The notes beneath the pieces were generated by a model. It saw only the letters and a program-made list of their open reading frames with translations, had not been told where the DNA came from and made no database searches. Below are positions 17,014-25,553 of a DNA stretch of 64,000 nt, piece after piece. Every line of letters begins with the position of its first letter. Within the stretch, counting starts at the first letter, position 1. The DNA is from RPRB01 sp035519675 (GTDB taxonomy: Bacteria > Myxococcota > Myxococcia > Myxococcales > Myxococcaceae), in assembly GCA_035519675.1 (NCBI GenBank), contig DATIWB010000120.1, forward strand, positions 62,001-126,000, in the 5' to 3' direction. Position numbers and translations under genes: made by a program.

Positions 17014-17051
17014 GGCTCCGTGCGCTCGACGGCGTTATTTCAGGAGATTCC

Positions 17052-19805
17052 ATGGAGCGTGAGCAGAAGTCCCCGGCGTCGAAGGTGAAGCAGGCGAAGG
17101 AGCGCAAGGCGGCGGTGCGTGGTGGCCTGAACATCCCGCGCTACTTCACCACCCCGGGGGTGGACCCGGCCGACGAGATGGCCTGGGAGTACCGGACCGC
17201 CGGCATCACCGGCGAGGACGGGAAGGTGGTCTTCGAGCAGAAGGGCATCGAGGTCCCCAAGTCCTGGTCGATGCTGGCCACCAACGTGGTCGCCTCGAAG
17301 TACTTCCGGGGCACCCCGGGCACGCCCGAGCGCGAGACCAGCGTCCGGAAGCTCGTCGCCCGGGTGGTGGACACCCTCACCCGCTGGGGTCAGGAGGGCG
17401 GCTACTTCGCCACCGAGACCGACCGGCTGACTTTCCACGCCGAGCTCACCCACCTCCTCCTCCGGCAGAAGGCGGCGTTCAACTCGCCGGTCTGGTTCAA
17501 CGTGGGCGTCGAGGCCCACCCGCAGTGCTCGGCGTGCTTCATCAACTCGGTCGAGGACTCGATGGAGAGCATCCTCGGGCTGGCCAAGACCGAGGGGATG
17601 CTCTTCAAGTACGGCAGCGGCACCGGCAGCAACCTCTCCCCCATCCGCTCGAGCAAGGAGCTGCTCGCGGGCGGCGGCACCGCCTCCGGCCCGGTGTCCT
17701 TCATGAAGGGCTTCGACGCCTTTGCCGGGGTGATCAAGAGCGGCGGCAAGACGCGCCGCGCGGCGAAGATGGTCATCCTCAACGCCGACCACCCGGACAT
17801 CCTGGAGTTCATCCGCTGCAAGGCCGAGGAGGAGAAGAAGGCCTGGGCGCTGATCGACCAGGGCTACGACGGCAGCTTCACCGGCGAGGCCTACGGCTCG
17901 ATCTTCTTCCAGAACTCGAACAACTCGGTCCGGGTGACGGACGGGTTCATGAAGGCGGTGCTGGACGACCAGGCGTGGCAGACGCGCTCGGTCCGTGACG
18001 GCCGCCCCATGGAGACCTACCGGGCCCGCGACCTCCTCCGGGAGATCTCCGAGGCGGCGTGGCTGTGCGGTGACCCCGGGCTGCAGTTCGACACCACCGT
18101 CAACGAGTGGCACACCTGCCCGAACACCGCACGGATCAACGCCAGCAACCCCTGCTCCGAGTACATGTTCCTCGACGACTCGGCCTGCAACCTGGCGTCG
18201 CTGAATCTCATGCTCTTCCGCAGCCCGCTCGACGGCAGCTTCGACGTCGAGGCGTTCAAGCACGCGGTGGACGTGGTGCTCCTGGCGCAGGAGATCATCG
18301 TCGGGTTCAGCAAGTACCCCACCCAGAAGATCGAGGTGAACAGCCACGCCTACCGGCCGCTGGGCCTCGGCTACGCCAACCTCGGCGCGCTGCTGATGGC
18401 CACCGGCCTGCCGTACGACTCGGACCAGGGCCGGAACTACGCCGCGGCCGTGACCTCCCTGATGTGCGGCGAAGCGTACCGGATGTCGGCGAAGATGGCG
18501 GAGAAGATGGGCGCCTTCAGCGGTTACGCGAAGAACGCCGAGCCCATGCTCCACGTCATCGGCAAGCACCGCCGTGCCGCCTACCAGGTTCCGCCGGAGG
18601 GCGTGACCAAGGATCTCTTCGCCGCCCAGCGTGGGGCATGGGACGAGGCGTTCACCCTGGGGAGCGAGTTCGGTTACCGGAACAGCCAGGTCACGGTCCT
18701 GGCCCCCACCGGTACCATCGGCTTCATGATGGACTGCGACACCACCGGCATCGAGCCGGACATCGCGCTCATCAAGTACAAGAAGCTGGTCGGCGGCGGG
18801 ATGCTGAAGATCGTCAACAACACCGTCCCGCTCGCGCTGCAGCGGCTCGGCTACAGCACCACCGAGGCACAGGCGATCATCCAGTTCCTGGACCACCGGG
18901 AGACCATCGAGGGCGCCCCGGGGCTGAAGGCGGAGCACCTCCCGGTGTTCGACTGCGCGTTCAAGCCCTCCAAGGGCGAGCGGAGCATCCACTACCTCGG
19001 CCACCTGCGGATGATGGGCGCCACCCAGCCCTTCCTCTCCGGGGCGATCAGCAAGACGGTGAACCTGCCCAACGCGGCCACGGTGCAGGACATCGAGGAG
19101 GCCTACCTCGAGGCATGGAAGCTCGGGCTGAAGGCGGTGGCGGTGTACCGGGACGGGTGCAAGCGGAGCCAGCCGCTCAACACCTCCAAGAAGGAGGAGG
19201 CGAAGGTCGAGGCCCCCGCCATTCCGGCCGAGGCCACCCGCGCGGTACGCCGCCGGCTCCCGGACGAGCGCCGGAGCATCACCCACAAGTTCAGCATCGG
19301 CGGCCACGAGGGCTACCTGACGGTGGGCATGTACGACGACGGCACCCCGGGCGAGCTCTTCGTGGTGATGGCCAAGGAGGGCTCGGTGGTGTCGGGTCTG
19401 ATGGACAGCTTCGCCACCGCAATCTCGCTGGCGCTGCAGTACGGGGTGCCATTGCAAGTCCTGGCGGACAAGTTCAGCCACACCCGCTTCGAGCCGTCCG
19501 GCTTCACCGGCAACCCGGACATCCCCATCGCCAAGTCCATCACCGACTACATCTTCCGGTGGCTGTCCCTGAAGTTCGACAAGCCGGCGCTGGAGGAGGG
19601 CGAGGACGCCGACGCCGCGCCGGAGGTCCGGGCGCTGCCCACCCCGGCGCCGGAGCAGATCGCCGACCCGGTGGAGGCCGCGCCGCGGCAGGCGTTCCTG
19701 AACCAGCAGGACGCGCCGCCGTGCCATACCTGTGGAGCGATCATGTACAGGAGCGGCGCCTGCTACAAGTGCAACAACTGCGGCGCCACCAGCGGCTGCA
19801 GCTGA
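17052..19805 (+). CDS. nrdJ: Adenosylcobalamin-dependent (class II) ribonucleotide reductase
   Basis: This 917-aa enzyme converts ribonucleotides to deoxyribonucleotides with adenosylcobalamin as radical source, independent of oxygen. The active-site motif NPCSEYMF (366-373), the upstream FNSPVWFNVG and CSACFINSVEDSM segments with the redox cysteine, and PTGTIGFMMDCDTTGIEPD mark a class II NrdJ. After the barrel come a basic linker and a ribbon-like region (HKFSIGGHEGYLTVGMYDDG) and the C-terminal CHTCGAIMYRSGACYKCNNC zinc-ribbon/shuttle-type cysteines. ATG at 17052 follows AGGAG with ideal spacing. It stands alone, without a NrdR gene next to it. A B12-dependent RNR fits a microaerobic or variable-oxygen life. 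Confidence 0.93.
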   Translation: MEREQKSPASKVKQAKERKAAVRGGLNIPRYFTTPGVDPADEMAWEYRTAGITGEDGKVVFEQKGIEVPKSWSMLATNVVASKYFRGTPGTPERETSVRKLVARVVDTLTRWGQEGGYFATETDRLTFHAELTHLLLRQKAAFNSPVWFNVGVEAHPQCSACFINSVEDSMESILGLAKTEGMLFKYGSGTGSNLSPIRSSKELLAGGGTASGPVSFMKGFDAFAGVIKSGGKTRRAAKMVILNADHPDILEFIRCKAEEEKKAWALIDQGYDGSFTGEAYGSIFFQNSNNSVRVTDGFMKAVLDDQAWQTRSVRDGRPMETYRARDLLREISEAAWLCGDPGLQFDTTVNEWHTCPNTARINASNPCSEYMFLDDSACNLASLNLMLFRSPLDGSFDVEAFKHAVDVVLLAQEIIVGFSKYPTQKIEVNSHAYRPLGLGYANLGALLMATGLPYDSDQGRNYAAAVTSLMCGEAYRMSAKMAEKMGAFSGYAKNAEPMLHVIGKHRRAAYQVPPEGVTKDLFAAQRGAWDEAFTLGSEFGYRNSQVTVLAPTGTIGFMMDCDTTGIEPDIALIKYKKLVGGGMLKIVNNTVPLALQRLGYSTTEAQAIIQFLDHRETIEGAPGLKAEHLPVFDCAFKPSKGERSIHYLGHLRMMGATQPFLSGAISKTVNLPNAATVQDIEEAYLEAWKLGLKAVAVYRDGCKRSQPLNTSKKEEAKVEAPAIPAEATRAVRRRLPDERRSITHKFSIGGHEGYLTVGMYDDGTPGELFVVMAKEGSVVSGLMDSFATAISLALQYGVPLQVLADKFSHTRFEPSGFTGNPDIPIAKSITDYIFRWLSLKFDKPALEEGEDADAAPEVRALPTPAPEQIADPVEAAPRQAFLNQQDAPPCHTCGAIMYRSGACYKCNNCGATSGCS

Positions 19806-19833
19806 GCGCTGAGCCGCGCTGACCGTTCTCGCC

Positions 19834-19863
19834 GCCCGACGCGCCACCCGCGGTGCGTCGGGC
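19834..19863. terminator. Strong hairpin between nrdJ and the convergent lipoprotein gene
   Basis: GCCCGACGC (19834-19842) and GCGTCGGGC (19855-19863) form a perfect 9-bp stem with a 12-nt loop, 29 nt after the nrdJ stop and 45 nt from the end of the convergent gene. No T-tract is present on either side, so it may act as a bidirectional terminator or RNA 3'-end stabiliser. Confidence 0.45.
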
Positions 19864-19907
19864 CGTCGCACATTCGGGTTCTCGAGGCATCGGCCCGAGG
19901 CTGCCGG

Positions 19908-20249
19908 TCATCGACAGGCCTGCGAGTAGCACACCAGTCTTCCATTGCAGTGATAGCCGTGGGTCCAGAAGTACCGGCCGCCCCGCTGGCACGCGCACCG
20001 TTTCTGGGCCGGATCCGCCGTCGGGCAAAGCGTCGCGAAGGCTCCATCCGAGCACTGCGACTTGTACCGTAGGGTGGAGAGTTCTGGCCCGCAGCCGTCA
20101 CCTTCCACGTCCCTGTTCCTCTCCGTGACCCAGTCCGGAGGGTCTTCGATGGACGGCTTGCGTCCCGAGCTGGGGGCAATCGCCGTGGCGCCGCAGGCTG
20201 TGATGAACAAGGTCCCCAGGAGCACCCCGAGGAGATGGTGCTTCAGCAT
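19908..20249 (-). CDS. Small cysteine-rich lipoprotein of unknown function
   Basis: This is a 113-aa predicted lipoprotein. A short charged start (MLKHH) precedes a hydrophobic stretch and the lipobox FITAC, giving Cys19 as the acylated residue, so the mature protein is about 95 aa and membrane anchored. The mature part holds eight more cysteines (for example DGCGPEL, RCACQRGGRYFW, YHCNGRLVCYSQAC), an even number compatible with disulfides. No family was recognised. It lies between nrdJ (convergent) and tctC (same strand, 53 nt upstream). A role in cell-surface or predation chemistry would be speculation. Confidence 0.6.
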   Translation of the reverse strand: MLKHHLLGVLLGTLFITACGATAIAPSSGRKPSIEDPPDWVTERNRDVEGDGCGPELSTLRYKSQCSDGAFATLCPTADPAQKRCACQRGGRYFWTHGYHCNGRLVCYSQACR

Positions 20250-20302
20250 GTGCGCGCCCGCATAGCGATGATGGAGGCAGAACGGCGTACCCGGAAGCAC
20301 GT

Positions 20303-21271
20303 CTATTTCGGCGCCGGGCTCACCGAGGCCAGCACCTTGTTCCACCGGGCGACCTCGCGCTCCACGAGCTTCCCCAGCCCATCGGGCGTCTGGGCCACCT
20401 TGTCCGAGAGGTCCGCGCCGAGGTCGAGCAGCCGCTTCCGGGTGTTCTCGTCGGCCAGCGCCTTGGTCAGCGCGTCGCTCAGCTTCTTCACCACCTCGGG
20501 CGGAACGCCCTTCGGGGCGAAGATCGCGTTCCAGGCCGAAACCTGGAACTCGGGCAGGCCGCCCTCCTTCGTCGTCGGCACGTCGGGAAGCGCCGGTGAG
20601 CGCTGCGGCAACGCCACCCCGTAGGCCCTGATCGTTCCGGCCTGGATCTGCGGCACCAGGTTCACGATCTGGTCGCACATGTAGTCCACCTGGCCGGAGA
20701 CCAGGTCGTTCAGCGCCGGGCCGGTGCCGCGGTACACCACCCGGGTGGGCTTCGCGCCCAGGAGCGAGTTGAGGAACGCGCAGGTGGTGAAGGAGACCGA
20801 GCCCACCCCGGCGTGGGCCTCGTTCAGCTTCGACGAGTTGGCCTTCACGTAGGCGACGAACTCCCTGAGGTCCTTGGCCGGGAAGCTCTTCTTGGCGACG
20901 ATCACGATCGGCGTGCCGGCGGCCATGCCGATGGGCTGGAAGCTCTTCACCGGGTCATACTTGAGGTCCGGGTACACCGCTGGCGCGGCGCCGTGGGTGC
21001 CCATGTGGCCCATGATCAGCGTGTAGCCGTCCGGTGCGGCCTGGGCCGCCTTGGTCGTGCCGGTGGTGCCTCCTGCCCCGGCAACGTTCTCCACCAGGAG
21101 CTGCTGTCCGAGCGTCTTCCCCATGTTCTCGCCCACGATGCGGGCCACCACGTCCGTCGGGCCGCCGGCAGCGAAGGGGACGATCAGGGTGATGGGCCGT
21201 TCCGGGTAGGCCGCCCTCCCCGAGATCGGGGCGGCGAGCGCGGCGGCGAAGATCAGCGGACGAAGCCTCAT
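20303..21271 (-). CDS. tctC: Tripartite tricarboxylate transporter substrate-binding protein (Bug family)
   Basis: This is a 322-aa periplasmic solute-binding protein with a signal peptide (about residues 1-20). The opening YPERPITLIVPFAAGGPTD and later GAGGTTGTTKAAQAAPDGYT are the signature of the Bug/TctC family, which captures tri- and dicarboxylates or related acids for the TctAB membrane pair. The family is greatly expanded in bacteria and individual substrates are seldom predictable. It is the last gene of tctB-tctA-tctC, 27 nt after tctA on the same strand. Substrate unknown. Confidence 0.85.
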   Translation of the reverse strand: MRLRPLIFAAALAAPISGRAAYPERPITLIVPFAAGGPTDVVARIVGENMGKTLGQQLLVENVAGAGGTTGTTKAAQAAPDGYTLIMGHMGTHGAAPAVYPDLKYDPVKSFQPIGMAAGTPIVIVAKKSFPAKDLREFVAYVKANSSKLNEAHAGVGSVSFTTCAFLNSLLGAKPTRVVYRGTGPALNDLVSGQVDYMCDQIVNLVPQIQAGTIRAYGVALPQRSPALPDVPTTKEGGLPEFQVSAWNAIFAPKGVPPEVVKKLSDALTKALADENTRKRLLDLGADLSDKVAQTPDGLGKLVEREVARWNKVLASVSPAPK

Positions 21272-21298
21272 GACGTCACCTCCAGACCGGCGAGGAAT

Positions 21299-22801
21299 TC
21301 ATTCGACGAACACCTCTTCCCGGCGGGCACGGATGCCGGGAAGCACTGCGACCACCAAGACGATCAGCCCGGTGAGGAGAAGCCAGGCGCTCACCGGGCG
21401 GGTGACGAAGACGGTGAGGTCGCCGCGGGAGATGGCCAGCGCCCGGCGGAGATTCTCCTCCAGCAGCCGCCCGAGCACGAATCCGAGGAGCAGGGGCGCG
21501 CTCTCGAAGCCGAGCCGGGTGCCGGCATAGCCGAAGAGCGCGACGAAGGCGGTGAGGAGCACGTCCCCCGGCGAGTTGTTCACCGAGTAGATGCCCACAC
21601 AGCAGACGATGACGATCGCCGGGAAGAGCAGCCGGTAGGGCACCTTGAGCAGCCGCACCCAGACGCCGATCAGCGGGAGGTTGATGACCAGCAGCATGAG
21701 GTTCCCCAACCACATGCTGGCGATGACGCCCCAGAAGAGGCTGGGGTTGCGGGTCATCACCAGCGGGCCGGGGACGATCCCGTGGATGGTCATCGCCCCC
21801 ACCATCAGCGCCATCACCGCGTTGGGCGGGATACCGAGGGTGAGCAGGGGGATGAAGGAGGTCTGGGCGCCGGCGTTGTTCGCCGACTCCGGTCCAGCCA
21901 CTCCCTCGATGGCCCCGCGGCCGAAGCGGCTCGGGTCCCGGGCGAGCTTCTTCTCCAGGGCGTAGGAGGCGAAGGGTCCGAGCACCGCGCCGTTGCCGGG
22001 GAGGATGCCGAGGATCGCCCCGAGCAGGGTCCCGCGGACGATCGGCGCCGCCGACTGTCGGAGGTCCGCGGCGTCGGGCAGGAGCGGGCCGATGGCACCG
22101 TGCACCACGTCGCGGGCCTGCTCCACCGACAGGTTGCGCATCACCTCCGCGAATCCGAAGAGGCCCATCGCCAGCACCGCAAAGTCGAAGCCGTCCGACA
22201 GCGAGGCCACCCCGAAGGTCATTCGCTCGGCGCCGGTTTCCAGATCATTCCCCACCGTGGACAGCAGCAGTCCGAGGAGCACCATGGCGATCGACTTGAG
22301 GATCGATCCCCGGGCGAGGACCACCGCGAACGCCAGGCCGGCGGTCATGAGCGCGGCGTACTCCGCCGGGCCGAAGAGCAGCGCCACCCGGGTGAGCGGA
22401 ACGGCGAGGGCGGCGATGATCAGCGTCGCCACGCACCCGGCGAAGAACGAGCCCAGGGCGGCGATGCCCAGCGCGACCCCCGCCCGCCCCCGGCGTGCCA
22501 TCTGGTGTCCGTCCAGGGTGGTGACCACCGAGGTGACCTCGCCGGGGATGTTCACCAGGATGGCGGTGGTGGAGCCCCCGTACTGCGCTCCGTAATAGAT
22601 GCCGGCGAGCATGATCAGCGCCCCCACCGGCGGCAGCCCGAAGGTCACCGGGAGCAGCATGGTGATGGTGGCGATCGGCCCGATGCCCGGGAGCACCCCG
22701 ATGAGCGTTCCCACCAGGCACCCCAGGAAGCACAGCCCGAGGTTGGGCACGGTGAACGCGACCGAGAAGCCCAGGGCCAGGTGGCTGATCAGTGTGCTCA
22801 T
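21299..22801 (-). CDS. tctA: Tripartite tricarboxylate transporter large membrane subunit
   Basis: This 500-aa protein has about eleven or twelve transmembrane segments, including GCLVGTLIGVLPGIGPIATI near the N-terminus, the characteristic GxLPGIGP loop, and a second LLGAILGILPGNGAVLGPF repeat near residue 260. Those are the conserved TctA features of the sodium- or proton-coupled uptake channel. It works with TctB and the periplasmic TctC. ATG at 22801 is 10 nt after the tctB stop. Confidence 0.9.
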   Translation of the reverse strand: MSTLISHLALGFSVAFTVPNLGLCFLGCLVGTLIGVLPGIGPIATITMLLPVTFGLPPVGALIMLAGIYYGAQYGGSTTAILVNIPGEVTSVVTTLDGHQMARRGRAGVALGIAALGSFFAGCVATLIIAALAVPLTRVALLFGPAEYAALMTAGLAFAVVLARGSILKSIAMVLLGLLLSTVGNDLETGAERMTFGVASLSDGFDFAVLAMGLFGFAEVMRNLSVEQARDVVHGAIGPLLPDAADLRQSAAPIVRGTLLGAILGILPGNGAVLGPFASYALEKKLARDPSRFGRGAIEGVAGPESANNAGAQTSFIPLLTLGIPPNAVMALMVGAMTIHGIVPGPLVMTRNPSLFWGVIASMWLGNLMLLVINLPLIGVWVRLLKVPYRLLFPAIVIVCCVGIYSVNNSPGDVLLTAFVALFGYAGTRLGFESAPLLLGFVLGRLLEENLRRALAISRGDLTVFVTRPVSAWLLLTGLIVLVVAVLPGIRARREEVFVE

Positions 22802-22811
22802 TGGCAGATCG

Positions 22812-23282
22812 CTAGAGGGTGAACCATCCGGGGAGCACCAGGACCGGGATCGGTAGGTGGAGCAGGGTCCGGAAGAGCCCGATGCAGCAAGCAGTCACCG
22901 CCACCGAGAAGATCGCCAGCTCCCGCCAGCGGGTCTCGGGCGAGGCGGCACCCGCGACCAGAATCGCCAGCGGCCCAGCGACCACCAGGCCGGGCACTCG
23001 GATGGTGAGGGCGAAGGCCACCACCGCCAGGCCGATCAGGAGCGGCCCGCGCAGCGGCCACCGCCCGAGCGGCTCGCCCGCCCGGGTGAGCGACAGCAGA
23101 CAGAGACCGGCGCCCGAGGCTCCGAGGAGCACCGCGAGCACCCGCGGCACGAAGCCCGGGCCCGGGGCGCCCAGCCGGCCGCCGGCGAGCGGGGCGGTCG
23201 CCCAGATCGCGAAGAGGGACACCGCCACCAGGCTCGCCCCGGCCACCAGGTCCTGCGGAGCACGGACCCGCACCTTGCGCAT
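22812..23282 (-). CDS. tctB: Tripartite tricarboxylate transporter small membrane subunit
   Basis: This 156-aa protein has four predicted transmembrane helices (for instance LVAGASLVAVSLFAIWATAP and LLIGLAVVAFALTI), the normal size and topology for TctB, the small subunit whose sequence is poorly conserved. The ATG at 23282 sits behind a strong GGAGGGGAG. An alternative frame start 32 codons upstream would overlap the promoter region of the divergent DUF885 gene and is not supported. First gene of the tctBAC operon. Confidence 0.8.
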   Translation of the reverse strand: MRKVRVRAPQDLVAGASLVAVSLFAIWATAPLAGGRLGAPGPGFVPRVLAVLLGASGAGLCLLSLTRAGEPLGRWPLRGPLLIGLAVVAFALTIRVPGLVVAGPLAILVAGAASPETRWRELAIFSVAVTACCIGLFRTLLHLPIPVLVLPGWFTL

Positions 23283-23376
23283 CTCCCCTCCGGAGCAGCG
23301 TATGCCGGCCCGGGCATCAAGGAAGACACCGCCGAGGGCTGTCAAGCGATCCCGCCTGGAGTAGAGGGCACGGTCC

Positions 23377-25167
23377 ATGACCCCCTGGTTCCGGGCGATC
23401 CTCCTCGTGGCCCCGCTCCTCTCCGAACCGGCCCTGGCCGCCGAGCCTCGACCCTCCCCCGCCCTCGCCGCGCTGCTCGCCGAGGACTGGCAGCACCACC
23501 TCTCGCGGAGCCCGACCTACGCGTCCATCCTCGGCGATCGCCGCTGGAACGACCGCTGGGACGACCTGTCGGCGGCGGGCATCGAGGCCGACCACCGGCA
23601 CGACGTCTCGTTCCTCCAGTCGCTCGGGAAGCTGACCAAGGGCAAGCTCTCGCCTGCCGACCGGCTCAATGCCGAGCTTGCTGGGCGTGAGCACCAGGAG
23701 CGCCTCGAGGCCCACGCGCTGGGGCTCCACCTCCTCCCGCTGAACCACCTGCGGGGGCTGCCCGAGGGGACCGGCGAGTTCCCGGGGGTGCAGAACGCCG
23801 GGGAGCTGGGGACGCAGCTGCGCTTCACCACGGTCGAGGACTACCGGGACTGGGTCGCCCGCCTCGACGGGTTCGGCGCCTACGTCGACCAGACCATCGC
23901 CCTGCTCCAGGAAGGGGTACGCCGCAAGATGGTCTGGCCGCGGGTGGTGCTGGAGCGCATTCCGCCGCGGCTGGACCTGCTCGTCGCCGCCGCTCCGACG
24001 GCGAGCCCCTTCTACGCGCCCTTCACCCGGATGCCGGCGTCGCTCCCCGAGGCCGAGCGGAAGACGCTGGCCCAGACCGCCGAGCGGCTCGTCCGCGAGC
24101 GAGTCCAGCCGGCGTACCGGCGACTCCGGGACTTCGTGATCGGGACCTATCTCCCGGCGGCGCCGACCGAGGTAGGGGTGGGACGGTGGCCCGAAGGAGA
24201 GCGCATCTACGCCTGGTCGGTGCGCCACTACACCACGACAGCCATCACCGCGGAGCAGGCGCACCAGCTGGGCCTCTCGGAGGTGGTCCGCATCCGGGCG
24301 GAGATGGAGGCAGTGAAGGCCAGGGCGGGCTTCAAGGGAACGCTGGCCGAGTACTTCCAGGACCTCCGCACCGACCCGCGCCACTTCTTCAAGACCGGCG
24401 ACGAGCTGCTTCTCCACTCGCGCGACCTGGCCAAGCGCATCGACCCGAAGCTGGTCCGATTGTTCGGGACGCTGCCGCGCGCGCCGTACGGGGTGGAGCC
24501 CACCCCGGCGGCGATGGCCCCGGATGCGCCCACCGGCTTCTACTACGCAGGCGCCGAGGACGGGTCGCGCGCCGGCACCTACTGGGTGAACACCTACCGG
24601 CCGGAGACCCGGCCCCGGTGGGAGATGGTCCCGCTCACCTTGCACGAGGCGGTGCCTGGCCACCACCTGCAGATGTCCCTGGCCTCGGAGCAGCAGGATC
24701 TCCCCGCCTTCCGCCGCCACCTGTACCACTCCGCCTTCGGCGAGGGCTGGGGGCTCTACTCGGAGACCCTGGCCGACGAGCTCGGCCTGGTGGACGAGCC
24801 CACCGACAGGTTCGGGCAGCTGGTCTTCGAGATGTGGCGGGCGGTGCGCCTGGTGGTCGACACCGGGATGCACCTCGAGGGCTGGAGCCGTGCCCGGGCC
24901 ATCCAGTACTTCCTGGAGAACACGCCGCGGGCAGAGCTGGACGTCACCAACGAGGTGGACCGGTACATCGTCTATCCGGGCCAGGCGCTGGCCTACAAAA
25001 TCGGGCAGCTGAAGATTCGCGAGCTCCGCACCCGGGCAGAGCAGGCGCTCGGGCCCCGCTTCGACGTCCGCGCGTTCCACGACGCCGTCCTGCTCCAGGG
25101 CTCGCTGCCCCTCGACGTGCTGGAGCGGCGCATCGACGCGTGGATCGCCGCGCAAAAGGGGCGCTGA
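23377..25167 (+). CDS. DUF885 family protein, probable secreted metallopeptidase
   Basis: This 596-aa protein begins with a signal peptide (PWFRAILLVAPLLSEPALAA). The HEAVPGHH motif at residues 423-430 is the zinc-binding core of DUF885, a family related to M32-type carboxypeptidases; a downstream Glu in GEGWGLYSE completes the usual metal site. It is likely periplasmic or exported and cleaves short peptides. No ATPase or transport partner is nearby. Transcribed divergently from tctB with a 94-bp gap. Peptidase activity is inferred from the family, not demonstrated. Confidence 0.75.
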   Translation: MTPWFRAILLVAPLLSEPALAAEPRPSPALAALLAEDWQHHLSRSPTYASILGDRRWNDRWDDLSAAGIEADHRHDVSFLQSLGKLTKGKLSPADRLNAELAGREHQERLEAHALGLHLLPLNHLRGLPEGTGEFPGVQNAGELGTQLRFTTVEDYRDWVARLDGFGAYVDQTIALLQEGVRRKMVWPRVVLERIPPRLDLLVAAAPTASPFYAPFTRMPASLPEAERKTLAQTAERLVRERVQPAYRRLRDFVIGTYLPAAPTEVGVGRWPEGERIYAWSVRHYTTTAITAEQAHQLGLSEVVRIRAEMEAVKARAGFKGTLAEYFQDLRTDPRHFFKTGDELLLHSRDLAKRIDPKLVRLFGTLPRAPYGVEPTPAAMAPDAPTGFYYAGAEDGSRAGTYWVNTYRPETRPRWEMVPLTLHEAVPGHHLQMSLASEQQDLPAFRRHLYHSAFGEGWGLYSETLADELGLVDEPTDRFGQLVFEMWRAVRLVVDTGMHLEGWSRARAIQYFLENTPRAELDVTNEVDRYIVYPGQALAYKIGQLKIRELRTRAEQALGPRFDVRAFHDAVLLQGSLPLDVLERRIDAWIAAQKGR

Positions 25168-25553
25168 GCTCGCTCGCCCCGGGGTTCAAGCCGGGTGAGC
25201 CCGATGGTCGGCAGAGGGCCCGGGCCGCTGCACGTCGCGACGCTGCGGGCGCACGGCTCCGTCGTCCCCTCTCCACCGACGCCCCCGGATCGCCCCCGCT
25301 CTGCCTCCGCACCGGAAAGGGGCCCGCTCGCCGAGCCTCGGCAGGCCCCGCCCCCGGGTGACGACGCGGCGCGAAGGCGGAGGCGACACGATGACACCCG
25401 CTTCACTCGACGGGGCAGCGGAGGGCGTCACCGAGGAACCACCCGATCGTCGTCCTCGACCCACCCTCGGCGGGTACTGGCACCCAGGCGCGCGTGGTGC
25501 GCGTCCGAGGCATCTCCAGAGGGTGCCCGGTCAGGAAGTCCGGAGGGTCTCGC
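25168..25553. other. 386-bp gap between the DUF885 gene and the glycerophosphodiesterase gene
   Basis: Very GC-rich and without a convincing gene: the short open frames here have no ribosome binding sites or recognisable products. A GGTTCAAGCC string near 25180 resembles a tRNA T-loop but has no flanking stems. I see no clear promoter, repeat or RNA motif. Confidence 0.4.

Larger units (their letters stand above)
16670..17051. other. 382-bp intergenic region between permease 2 and nrdJ
   Basis: No credible gene is seen here. The left part holds a hairpin after the permease gene, the middle a putative sigma70 promoter, and the right a GC-rich stem-loop inside the predicted nrdJ leader. It is less GC-rich than the flanking coding DNA around 16860-16900. 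No B12-riboswitch consensus was recognised. Confidence 0.5.

Noticed and set aside
16670..17051. Cobalamin riboswitch upstream of nrdJ
   Set aside because: Tempting because NrdJ needs B12, but the conserved GCCACTG box and the GCTGCCCCCGCAACTG-like core were not recognised in the leader. A covariance model search would settle it.
25168..25553. tRNA-like GGTTCAAGCC string or a small gene in the intergenic gap
   Set aside because: No acceptor, D or anticodon stems can be placed around it, and small frames have no ribosome binding site.
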